Assembly: GCA_947456995.1 (NCBI GenBank)
Contig: CANGVB010000016.1
Location: 1 to 14,995 of the forward strand
DNA length: 14,995 bases
Direction: 5' to 3'
Origin: Bryobacteraceae bacterium
Lineage (GTDB): Bacteria; Acidobacteriota; Terriglobia; Bryobacterales; Bryobacteraceae
The notes below the pieces were generated by a model. The model was not told where the DNA came from. It did no database searches and saw only the letters and a program-made list of their open reading frames with translations. Below are positions 5,721 to 13,144 of this stretch, piece after piece. The position numbers and the translations under genes were made by a program. The number at the start of each line of letters is the position of its first letter. The first letter of the stretch is position 1.

Positions 5721-7061
5721 CTAGGCAGCAAGCCAAGCCTGGATGGTTTCGCGGGGGCAGTACTTGAGATCGGGATAGCGCTCAGGCTTCCACCAGCCTT
5801 TGAGTACACGATCCTGGCCCAGCGTCTTTTCGTCTTTTTTCATTTGACGGATGAGCCTGCGCGCGTTATCAATGCTGGCCGCTCTACCGGTCACAAGCTG
5901 GCTCACAATCTTAGGCTGTGCTTCCAGGCGCTTGATGTCGATGTCGTACCTGTCGATCTGCATTTGCAAATTCTTGCCTTCTCTCGGATGCTGCCTTAGC
6001 CATTGGAGGACGGAGGCTTCGGTCTTGAAGTCCGCCATATAGGTATCTACTCCTGCAATGTTATCGGTGGAAAAGGACTTGTCCGGAGAATCCAGAGTCC
6101 ATCCGAGATTTTTGGCATATTTCACATTGCGGTTGAGACGGAGATCGATTCTGGTACCGTTTCCAGCGCCGCCGTCGACAGTGCTGACGGCTTTGCCACC
6201 GAAGGTGTCTACAACAACGCCAACGTGAGCGGCAACGGCGCCGCCAGCACGGAGCAAGAACCTGAAATCGCCTTCGCCATCAATGTAATAAATGTCACCG
6301 ACTTCCAGTTGGGGACGGTTCGCTTCGTTCGCGTTATTGTCATCAAAGCCCTTGCCACCGAAGGCGTACTGGTCATCTCGAAGCATACTTGCTTCAGCGT
6401 ATTTCCTGCCCGAGTTGGCGACCTTCTGGACCGGGATTCCGAGTTCCAACTGAGGGCCACCTGGGGTGCCCACAACAGGTGCTTTATCTCCAAACATTTG
6501 CAGACCTGCAGCATGGTACGCAGCTCGGGCTGTCATGACACAAGTGGTGCCGCCCGACTGCTTTGCGTCGCGCAAACCGGCGTTGGTTTCGACATTGCTG
6601 AAATAGCCACCCAGCGAATAAAGCACCGTCAGAAGGTCGTTGCCCATTTCGATACCAGTGTGAGCCCTAGCAAGAGCGGCAATGCGCTTTCGGGTATTCC
6701 AGAGCGACTCATAGAATTCGGTATAGAAGATATAGGTTTTGGCGTTGGCCTTCATCTTTTCGCGCAACGGCGCACAGGCGAGGATGGCCTTTCTCAGATT
6801 GTGAAGGAAAGGGTTAACACGATAGCCGCCTTCATGGTCTGCGAGCATGTATTTGCCGCCGAGGCAGATGCCGAAAAGGCCAGCGGTGAGCACATTGATC
6901 GAGCACTGATGGCTTTCGCGTTCGTTCTTGAGCATTTTGCTGAGATGCCCGCGGAGGCCGGGATCGTTTGGACTGGAAGCGATCTTGTTTAGCAGGTCGA
7001 GGATTTCGGCTTCAGAGGTGATCTGAGTGATTTTGTCGAGGCGATCGATGATGTCTTGCAT
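5721..7061 (-). CDS. Putative NlpC/P60- or CHAP-like cysteine peptidase/amidase, uncharacterised
   Basis: This is a 446-residue protein from the ATG at 7061. A TTG at 7079 would add six residues; neither has a strong ribosome site. I do not recognise the family. Numbering from the ATG, it has a helical N-terminus (about 1-55), a Cys in SGGTTCVMTARAAYHAAG (Cys174), and then LEVGDIYYIDGEGDF (about 252-265) followed by AAHVGVVVDTFGG (His279) and STVDGGAG (Asp296). The order Cys, GD-strand, HVG-strand and Asp is the pattern of NlpC/P60 and CHAP papain-like enzymes, which cut peptidoglycan peptides or other amide bonds. The C-terminal 100 residues are helical and charged, ending in a Trp/Pro-rich part (GWWKPERYPDLKYCP). 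There is no signal peptide or membrane segment, so it would act in the cytoplasm or be delivered by another route. It converges on the sortase gene with no spacer. A 329-residue antisense frame exists but has no family features. Confidence 0.6.
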   Translation of the reverse strand: MQDIIDRLDKITQITSEAEILDLLNKIASSPNDPGLRGHLSKMLKNERESHQCSINVLTAGLFGICLGGKYMLADHEGGYRVNPFLHNLRKAILACAPLREKMKANAKTYIFYTEFYESLWNTRKRIAALARAHTGIEMGNDLLTVLYSLGGYFSNVETNAGLRDAKQSGGTTCVMTARAAYHAAGLQMFGDKAPVVGTPGGPQLELGIPVQKVANSGRKYAEASMLRDDQYAFGGKGFDDNNANEANRPQLEVGDIYYIDGEGDFRFLLRAGGAVAAHVGVVVDTFGGKAVSTVDGGAGNGTRIDLRLNRNVKYAKNLGWTLDSPDKSFSTDNIAGVDTYMADFKTEASVLQWLRQHPREGKNLQMQIDRYDIDIKRLEAQPKIVSQLVTGRAASIDNARRLIRQMKKDEKTLGQDRVLKGWWKPERYPDLKYCPRETIQAWLAA

Positions 7062-7142
7062 GGCTGTCTCATCCAGCAATGCGGCAACGAATCCAAAGAT
7101 CGATCAAGGGGCGATTATTTTTTGCGATTCTCTAGCGACTGC

Positions 7143-7173
7143 TTGACTGGCCTTGTGAAAGTACGTGCAATAC
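7143..7173 (+). promoter_or_regulatory. Possible sigma-70-like promoter of the polysaccharide gene group
   Basis: TTGACT at 7143-7148 resembles a -35 element. CAATAC at 7168-7173 is a weak -10 element at a slightly long spacing of 19 nt. It sits in the only gap (7062-7193) between the divergent peptidase-like gene and the five-gene group starting at 7194, which is where a promoter is needed. The sequence match alone is weak. Confidence 0.22.
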
Positions 7174-7193
7174 GGCGTATGCTTCAGGTAGCT

Positions 7194-8381
7194 ATGGAGA
7201 AATCAAATCTGGTGGTCATGATGAAGCGCCGATCCTTACTCAAGGGGGCAATGGCCATCGTCCCGGCTGGGCTACAGGCTGCACCAAATTCTCTCGACAT
7301 GCCGTCCATTGAGCGAGTGCGGGTGATGGCAGATGCCAGCAAATATTTATCGCTTAAACCAGTCACCGTTACGGCAACCCGAAGCGCTAGAAGCGCTGGC
7401 GGGCTGAACGATTTCTTTTCTGAAGGAGACTACTGGTGGCCAGACCCTAAAGGAGCTGAGCTGCCCTATGTGCGTCGCGATGGCATGACGAACCCGGCCA
7501 ACTTTGTGGAGCACCGGAACTTGCTGATGCGAGTGAGCCAGGAGGTTCCTGCGCTGGCGGCCGCATCAGTGCTGTCGCGCAATCGTCGATACGCTGCCCA
7601 TGCTGCAGCGCATTTAAGAGCCTGGTTTTTGACTCCAGAGACCAGGATGAACCCGAACCTGCAATATGCTCAGGCGATACAGGGGCGCTCGACGGGGCGT
7701 GGAACCGGCATCATTGACACGATCCATTTTGTTGAGGTGGCCAAAGCGATCCCTTTGATTGCCAAGACAGGTGCGTTGACCAGAAGCGAGTTTGCGGGAA
7801 TTCAAGGCTGGTTCGCTTCGTACCTCGACTGGATGACCACCAGCAAAAACGGGATCGAAGAGCGCGACACCAAGAATAACCATGCGACCTGCTGGGTGAT
7901 GCAGGTTGCGGCCTTTGCGGAACTGACTGGCAACCAGAAGCTGATGGCCGATTGTGCCAATCGATTCAAGACTCTGATTGTTCCTGAGCAGATCGGCACC
8001 GACGGCAGCCAGCCTCTTGAGATGAGCCGCACCAAGCCCTATGGCTACTGCCTCTTCAACCTGGATGCGCTTACAACGTTGTGCCAGATTGTCTCGAAGA
8101 ATGGAGAAGATCTCTGGAAGTTTGAGACGGCCGATGGCCGTGGCATTCGCAAGGCGATCGAGTTCTTATATCCATTCATTGCTGACAAGAAGAAATGGAA
8201 GCTTCCTCCCGATGTGATGTATTTTGACGAGTGGCCTATGCGTCACACGTCGCTGCTATTCGGTGCCCTTGCCTATGGCCGCAAGGATTATCTCGATCTC
8301 TGGAAGAAGCTGCCGGCCAATTCCAAGGTGGATGAAGTGATTCGGAATTTCTTTATTCGCCAACCTCTCTTATGGACTTAG
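7194..8381 (+). CDS. Alginate lyase-family protein, Tat-exported
   Basis: The protein has 395 residues from the ATG at 7194 (CAGG 5 nt upstream); the ATGs at 7218 and 7221 are alternatives. A twin-arginine export signal is visible (MKRRSLLKGAMAIVPAG). The mature part matches the alginate lyase fold family (PF05426, alpha/alpha toroid): DYWWPDP (79-85), PYVRRDGMTNP, IDTIHFVEVAKAIPLI, and the catalytic-type NNH at 228-230 (KNNHATCW) followed by SRTKPYGYCLFNLDAL with Arg279 and Tyr283/285. In characterised lyases of this fold, Asn, His, Arg and Tyr carry out beta-elimination at a uronic acid residue. The substrate cannot be fixed as alginate, because many environmental members are uncharacterised. 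The gene lies 4 nt before a sulfatase gene with its own Tat signal, suggesting joint action on a sulfated uronic-acid polymer in the periplasm. Confidence 0.82.
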   Translation: MEKSNLVVMMKRRSLLKGAMAIVPAGLQAAPNSLDMPSIERVRVMADASKYLSLKPVTVTATRSARSAGGLNDFFSEGDYWWPDPKGAELPYVRRDGMTNPANFVEHRNLLMRVSQEVPALAAASVLSRNRRYAAHAAAHLRAWFLTPETRMNPNLQYAQAIQGRSTGRGTGIIDTIHFVEVAKAIPLIAKTGALTRSEFAGIQGWFASYLDWMTTSKNGIEERDTKNNHATCWVMQVAAFAELTGNQKLMADCANRFKTLIVPEQIGTDGSQPLEMSRTKPYGYCLFNLDALTTLCQIVSKNGEDLWKFETADGRGIRKAIEFLYPFIADKKKWKLPPDVMYFDEWPMRHTSLLFGALAYGRKDYLDLWKKLPANSKVDEVIRNFFIRQPLLWT

Positions 8382-8385
8382 GACT

Positions 8386-9819
8386 ATGAAACCAAAACTG
8401 ACACGCCGACAGCTCTTCATGGGGAGCGCCATCGCGCTTGCTTCAGCGGCGCAAACAAAAAAGCCGAACATCCTGTTCTTTGCGGTAGACGATTTGCGTC
8501 CAGAGTTTGGCTGTTATGGGTTTGACTACATCAAGAGCCCCAATCTGGACCGGCTTGCCAAACAGGGCATGGTCTTTGACCGGGCTTATTGCCAACAGGC
8601 CGTATGCTCGCCTTCACGGACCAGCTTGCTCACAGGTGCGAGGCCCGATTCAACGCAGGTTTGGGATCTGGTGACGCACTTTCGCAAGGCAATGCCCAAT
8701 GTTGTGACTCTGCCACAGCACTTCAAACAGAACGGTTACTTTGTGCAGGGAATGGGCAAGATATTCCACGCCGGTTATGACGATGAGGTTTCCTGGACGG
8801 TACCGTGGCAGACGCCAAAGGCTCCGAATTATGCGAAGCTTCAAACGACTCCGGTTAAGGACGATGACAAACCGAATGCGAAGGATGGCCCAGCATTTGA
8901 ATCGGCCGATGTGGCGGACAATTTCTACAAAGATGGAATGACAGCAGATCTAGCCGTCAAGACGCTGCAGGGACTGAAATCGAAAAAGGAACCTTTCTTT
9001 TTGAGCGTTGGATTTTCCAAGCCTCACCTGCCCTTTGTCGCCCCGAAGAAATATTGGGATCTATATGATCCTTCCACCATCAAGCTTGCGCCCAATCCGT
9101 ATCATCCCGAAGATTCACCCGAGTACGCGCTGACAAGCAGCGGCGAATTGCGCAATTACCAGGGGATGCCGGCGAAGGGGCCGATTCCAGAAGATCTTGC
9201 TCGCACGCTGAAGCATGGTTACTACGCTTCTCTCAGCTATACGGACGCGCAGATTGGCAAGGTGCTCGATGAACTTGACCGTCAGGGACTGCGCCAAAAC
9301 ACAGTGATTGTGCTTTGGGGGGATCACGGGTGGAAGCTGGGCGAACACGGCGAGTGGTGCAAGCACAGCAATGTGGAGAACGACACCAATGCGCCGCTTC
9401 TGCTATCTGTGCCTGGGATGAAGAATGCGGGAAAGCATAGCCGCGCGCTTGTCGAATTTGTTGACATCTATCCGACGCTTGCAGAATTGGCAGGCTTGTC
9501 ATTGCCGGCTCATCTAGAAGGTACGAGTTTCAAGCCCTTAATTGAGAATCCGAACCGGCCTTGGAAGGAGGCCGCATTCAGCCAGTATCCTCGCGGGCAA
9601 AAGGTGATGGGTTACTCGATGCGGACCAATCGTTATCGCTTTACGGTGTGGGTTGGACGCAAAGACCACTCGAAGATAGAGGCAATCGAGTTGTATGACC
9701 ACCAGAAAGATCCGCAAGAGAATCGCAATATTGCGAAGGCACCAGAGAACGCAAAGCTGGTGGACGCATTGATGCTGCAGTGGAAAGCCGGCTGGCAAGG
9801 GGCGAAGCAGAAGCTCTAG
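8386..9819 (+). CDS. Sulfatase, iduronate-2-sulfatase-like, Tat-exported
   Basis: This is a 477-residue type I sulfatase. TRRQLFMGSAIALASAAQ is a twin-arginine signal. The catalytic signature CSPSR (74-78) provides the Cys that must be oxidised to formylglycine. Metal-site and substrate-site motifs follow family order: VDDLRPEFGCYG (Asp35, Asp36), MGKIFH (123-128), SKPHLPF (211-217) and WGDHGWKLGEHGEW (311-324). The stretches QQAVCSPSRTSLLTGARPDST and SYTDAQIGKVLDELD closely follow human iduronate-2-sulfatase, so it belongs with that sulfatase subgroup (S1_7-like). It would hydrolyse sulfate esters, probably on a uronic acid or similar sugar; the exact bond is unknown. It starts 4 nt after the lyase stop with AGGA overlapping that stop. 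No maturation enzyme (FGE or anSME) is encoded in the window. Tat export suits a protein that is modified and folded in the cytoplasm. Confidence 0.93.
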   Translation: MKPKLTRRQLFMGSAIALASAAQTKKPNILFFAVDDLRPEFGCYGFDYIKSPNLDRLAKQGMVFDRAYCQQAVCSPSRTSLLTGARPDSTQVWDLVTHFRKAMPNVVTLPQHFKQNGYFVQGMGKIFHAGYDDEVSWTVPWQTPKAPNYAKLQTTPVKDDDKPNAKDGPAFESADVADNFYKDGMTADLAVKTLQGLKSKKEPFFLSVGFSKPHLPFVAPKKYWDLYDPSTIKLAPNPYHPEDSPEYALTSSGELRNYQGMPAKGPIPEDLARTLKHGYYASLSYTDAQIGKVLDELDRQGLRQNTVIVLWGDHGWKLGEHGEWCKHSNVENDTNAPLLLSVPGMKNAGKHSRALVEFVDIYPTLAELAGLSLPAHLEGTSFKPLIENPNRPWKEAAFSQYPRGQKVMGYSMRTNRYRFTVWVGRKDHSKIEAIELYDHQKDPQENRNIAKAPENAKLVDALMLQWKAGWQGAKQKL

Positions 9820-9837
9820 TTTTATATGCTGTAGTTA

Positions 9838-11292
9838 ATGCTACGTTCTCTGGTTCTATTTCTGTTCAGCAGTGCTTTCCTGATGCTGGCACAGACTGCT
9901 ACTTATGACATCGTGATTTCCGGTGGGCGGGTGATGGACCCGGAGAGCGGGCTGGATGCGGTGCGGAATATCGGAATCAAGAACGGGAAGATTGCGGTGA
10001 TCAGTGCGCGCCCCTTGCGCGGTGCAAGAATGATTGATGCGCAGAAGATGGTGGTTACACCCGGGTTCATCGATCTGCATTCACACGGCATCAACAATGC
10101 ATCGAATGAATATCAGATGCACGACGGAGTGACAACCGCGCTGGAGCTGGAGGCAGGATTGCCTTCGGTGGCGGGTTATCTCAAAGGCCGCGAGGGCAAG
10201 GCGCTGATCAATTACGGGACGACCGTCGCGCATGCGTCGGCCCGCGTTAAGGCGATGAAGGAGTTTGCCTCAAAACTTGAGCCGGATACGAATGCGCCGA
10301 TGAGCGGGATTCCGCTGGCGGGGCGCAACGCAAAAATCAAGGACGAAGAGGAATACAGCAGAATGGCCTTCCTGATGGAGCAGGGGCTCAAGGAAGGCGG
10401 GCTGGGCCTTGGCGTGATTCCGGCATATTTGCCGGGAGCGACGAGGTCGGAAATTTTTCGCGTTTATCAGATGGCGGGCAGGTGGAAAGTTCCGGTGTAT
10501 ACACACGTGCGGGGGCGAGGCGAGGAGGGGATACAGGAAGCGATTGCGAATGCGGCAGGGAGCGGCGCCAGTGTGCATGTAGTGCATCTGAACAGTTCGT
10601 CCCGAGGGGCACTTCCATTGGCGCTTGAGATGATTGCTGGGGCACGCAAGCGGGGCATTGATATCACGACGGAAGCCTATCCTTACACGGCTGGATCGAC
10701 CTTTATTGAATCCGCTATTTTCGATGATGGCTGGATGGAGACTCAGGGGAGCACATATAACGACCTGCAGTGGCAAGCTACGGGCGAGAGGCTTACGAAG
10801 GAAACTTTTGAGAAGTACCGCAAGGAGGGAGGGATTGTCATTCAGCACAGCATGAGGCCGGAGTGGATCCGGATGGCAATGTCTTCGCCCTTTGTAATTG
10901 TTGCTTCTGATGGCATGCCCTATGCGAAGGGAGCACATCCGCGTGGCGGGGGAACGTTTAGTAAGGTGCTTGGTGAGTATGTGCGGGAGATGAAGGCGAC
11001 AACGCTGATGGAGGCGTTGCGCCGGATGACATTGCTGCCAGCGCAGAGGCTCGAAGCGATGGCTCCTCAGATGAAGAACAAGGGTCGAATCAAAGTTGGG
11101 GCGGATGCCGACATTACGGTGTTTGATCCCGATACGGTGAAGGATACGGGGACCTATGAAACGGGCCCTCAGTTCGCATTGGGGATTGCGCAAGTGATAG
11201 TGAATGGAGTGGCCGTAGTCGCTGACGGCAAGACAGTAAAGGATGTGTGTCCTGGACAGGCGATTACAGGAAGCTACGGCAAGCGCAATTAG
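9838..11292 (+). CDS. Secreted amidohydrolase, D-aminoacylase-like
   Basis: This is a 484-residue protein with a signal peptide at about 1-19 (LVLFLFSSAFLMLAQ). It has the composite amidohydrolase fold of the dihydroorotase/D-aminoacylase group. The first strand reads YDIVISGGRVMDPESG. The metal-binding HxH is in GFIDLHSHG (His81, His83). Further ligands are likely in VPVYTHVRGRG (His222) and HVVHLNSSS (His249). The probable catalytic Asp is in VASDGMPYAKGAHPR (Asp357). The C-terminal beta domain shows GRIKVGADADITVFDP. Such enzymes hydrolyse N-acyl-D-amino acids or cyclic amides. The bridging Cys of classical D-aminoacylases (NCG motif) is absent: the equivalent region reads LELEAG, so Glu102 or Glu104 may substitute. 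Substrate is unknown. It begins 18 nt after the sulfatase gene, and the next gene starts 5 nt after its stop. Confidence 0.85.
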   Translation: MLRSLVLFLFSSAFLMLAQTATYDIVISGGRVMDPESGLDAVRNIGIKNGKIAVISARPLRGARMIDAQKMVVTPGFIDLHSHGINNASNEYQMHDGVTTALELEAGLPSVAGYLKGREGKALINYGTTVAHASARVKAMKEFASKLEPDTNAPMSGIPLAGRNAKIKDEEEYSRMAFLMEQGLKEGGLGLGVIPAYLPGATRSEIFRVYQMAGRWKVPVYTHVRGRGEEGIQEAIANAAGSGASVHVVHLNSSSRGALPLALEMIAGARKRGIDITTEAYPYTAGSTFIESAIFDDGWMETQGSTYNDLQWQATGERLTKETFEKYRKEGGIVIQHSMRPEWIRMAMSSPFVIVASDGMPYAKGAHPRGGGTFSKVLGEYVREMKATTLMEALRRMTLLPAQRLEAMAPQMKNKGRIKVGADADITVFDPDTVKDTGTYETGPQFALGIAQVIVNGVAVVADGKTVKDVCPGQAITGSYGKRN

Positions 11293-11297
11293 GGCTT

Positions 11298-12260
11298 ATG
11301 AAAAGCCAAAGCAAGATTCGAATTGCGATCGCCGGGTGTGGCAGTCTGGTGCAGCAGGTTCACTTGCCCTTGCTCAAGAATATGGCTCGTGTTGGGGTTG
11401 TGGGCATTGCGGACCCGAACGCCGCTGCCTGCCAAATGGCTGCTGAACAGATTCCAGGACTTGTCGCATTTGAAACCTTGTCGGAGCTATTGGACGAAGT
11501 GGAGTGTGACGGGGTGATTGTTGCTTCACCCACTCATCTGCACGCCGAACATGCTTGTCTGGTGCTGAGCCGAAAGAAGGCGCTTTACCTGGAGAAGCCG
11601 ATGGCCTCGACACTCAACGAAGCCAACCAGGTGATCGAGATCGCGCAGACTTCCAATGCTGTGGCCATGATGGGATTCAACTACCGATTCAATCCACTTT
11701 GGCAACATGTGGCGCAGCAGGCGAAAAGCTACACACTGACGGGCATCGATTCTATGTTTTCACTGGCTACGCGGGAGCTGCCGGCATGGAAGCATAAACG
11801 CAGCTCTGGAGGAGGCGCATTGCTCGACCTTGGAGTGCATCATCTGGATCTGATGTTCAGCCTCTTTGAGTTGAAGCCCCTGTCGATCAAAGCACAGATC
11901 CGTTCGCAGCGAACAGAACACGACTGCGTGAAGATCCAGATGATTTCCGATTCGGGGATTGCAGTAAATGGCTCTTATTCTTTGTTGGGCAAAGAGGCAG
12001 ACGAGATTTGCTTGCGGACTGACCACGGGTTGAGCCGTTTCAGCAGATACGAGGCATTTTCTTACCCACTTCTTCCCCCGCACAAATTCTTTCGCTACCA
12101 CATGGAACGACGGAAGAGCCCCTGGAAAGAGCCATCGTTCGCGCATTCGATTGCTGCCTGGATTTGCGCCATTGAAAAGAATCTTCCCAGCCCCGTTCCA
12201 CTTGCCGATGGATACAGAGTGATGCAGTGGATCGAGGCTGCAGAATCGAGCGCAAGATGA
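11298..12260 (+). CDS. Gfo/Idh/MocA-family oxidoreductase
   Basis: This is a 320-residue NAD(P)-dependent oxidoreductase that acts on sugars or cyclitols in the cytoplasm. The N-terminal Rossmann domain (about 7-120) has IAIAGCGSLVQQVHLPLL, where the third Gly of GxGxxG is Val18; VGIADPN at the end of strand 2; and the catalytic EKP (99-101, Lys100). The C-terminal domain carries the substrate-site motif LLDLGVHHLDLM (about 174-185) with His180 and Asp183. Length is slightly short for the family. The ATG at 11298 is preceded by AGGG overlapping the previous stop; an in-frame non-ATG start upstream would overlap the amidohydrolase by 46 nt and is not preferred. Its stop overlaps the following glycosyltransferase start as ATGA, so both are probably translated together. 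An oxidoreductase paired with a glycosyltransferase suggests making a modified sugar for a glycan, but that is inference. Confidence 0.88.
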   Translation: MKSQSKIRIAIAGCGSLVQQVHLPLLKNMARVGVVGIADPNAAACQMAAEQIPGLVAFETLSELLDEVECDGVIVASPTHLHAEHACLVLSRKKALYLEKPMASTLNEANQVIEIAQTSNAVAMMGFNYRFNPLWQHVAQQAKSYTLTGIDSMFSLATRELPAWKHKRSSGGGALLDLGVHHLDLMFSLFELKPLSIKAQIRSQRTEHDCVKIQMISDSGIAVNGSYSLLGKEADEICLRTDHGLSRFSRYEAFSYPLLPPHKFFRYHMERRKSPWKEPSFAHSIAAWICAIEKNLPSPVPLADGYRVMQWIEAAESSAR

Positions 12261-13144
12261 TGTTCTCGATTGTGATTCCCACGTTCAACCGGCCGGAAAA
12301 GATCCGCAGTTGTCTTAACAGCATCGCGAAGATCAAGTATCCGGTGAGCCAGTTTGAGGTGATTGTGATCGATGACGGGTCCAGTGTGCCTGTAAGTCAG
12401 GTGATTGCCAAAGATCAGTTTCCGTTTGCGCTCAAGGTACTGCGTCAGGAAAACCAAGGCCCTGGCCTTGCTCGAAATTTTGGAGCTTCCGAGGCGCAGG
12501 GCCAGTGGCTTGCATTTACAGATGACGATTGTGAGCCTACCCCGAATTGGCTGACGGCTCTTCAAGTCACACTGGAACAGAACCCCGAAGCATTGGTGGG
12601 CGGCCTGACACTAAATCGGTATCACGAAAACATCTGCGCAGTCACCAATGAGCTGCTTTTGGCTACGGTTTGCGAATGGCTCTCACAGTTTGCGCCCGAA
12701 TTGAACTTCTTTACCTCAAACAATCTAGCCTGTGACCGGGCTCGATTTGCTGCACTGGGAGGATTTCATGTGAACCTTGTTTTGGCTGCGGGGGAAGACC
12801 GAGAGTTATGCATGCGCTGGAGCGCTACGGGAGGGCCACTGATCCGGCAAAATGAAGCTGTTGTGCATCACGGGCATTTTCAAAATCTGCTGCAGTTTAC
12901 GGAGATGCATTTCCGATATGGGCGGGGGGCAAGAATGATTCGTGATAACTCACCTGCACCACGGGTGTTGGGTTCACGACTCGACCTATACAAACAAATG
13001 CTGCTGGCTCCGATTCGACAAAGGCATTGGACGCAGGCAATGCTGTGCGTCCCGCTTTTGGCATGGTCGCAATGCATGAGCCTGTTGGGGTTTGCATACC
13101 AGCACTATGCGACGAAGTCTTCCAACAACAGATTGAGTTCCTGA
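12257..13144 (+). CDS. Family 2 glycosyltransferase
   Basis: This is a 295-residue GT-A glycosyltransferase. It starts with FSIVIPTFNRPEKIRSCLNSI, the nucleotide-binding strand. IDDGSS follows (about 38-43), then NQGPGLARNFGASEAQG (about 66-82) and the metal-binding motif TDDDCEP (88-94, Asp89-Asp91). The acceptor-site part includes FFTSNNLACDR and the probable catalytic base in GEDREL (Glu180, Asp181), then VVHHGH (202-207). A C-terminal hydrophobic stretch (about 262-281) may bind the membrane. GT2 enzymes transfer a sugar from a nucleotide donor to a glycan, lipid carrier or protein. The ATG overlaps the upstream stop as ATGA. The last 40 nt overlap the 3' end of the convergent glycosyltransferase gene. 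Donor and acceptor cannot be told from sequence. Confidence 0.9.
   Translation: MMFSIVIPTFNRPEKIRSCLNSIAKIKYPVSQFEVIVIDDGSSVPVSQVIAKDQFPFALKVLRQENQGPGLARNFGASEAQGQWLAFTDDDCEPTPNWLTALQVTLEQNPEALVGGLTLNRYHENICAVTNELLLATVCEWLSQFAPELNFFTSNNLACDRARFAALGGFHVNLVLAAGEDRELCMRWSATGGPLIRQNEAVVHHGHFQNLLQFTEMHFRYGRGARMIRDNSPAPRVLGSRLDLYKQMLLAPIRQRHWTQAMLCVPLLAWSQCMSLLGFAYQHYATKSSNNRLSS

Noticed and set aside
6003..6992. A 329-codon open frame on the plus strand
   Set aside because: It is antisense to the peptidase-like gene, which has coherent motifs (GGTTC, GDIYYID, AHVGVVV). The plus-strand translation shows no recognisable domain and has no plausible ribosome site.
10270..11193. A 307-codon open frame on the minus strand
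   Set aside because: It is the complement of the amidohydrolase gene, with a His/Arg/Pro-rich composition typical of a shadow frame and no family motif.
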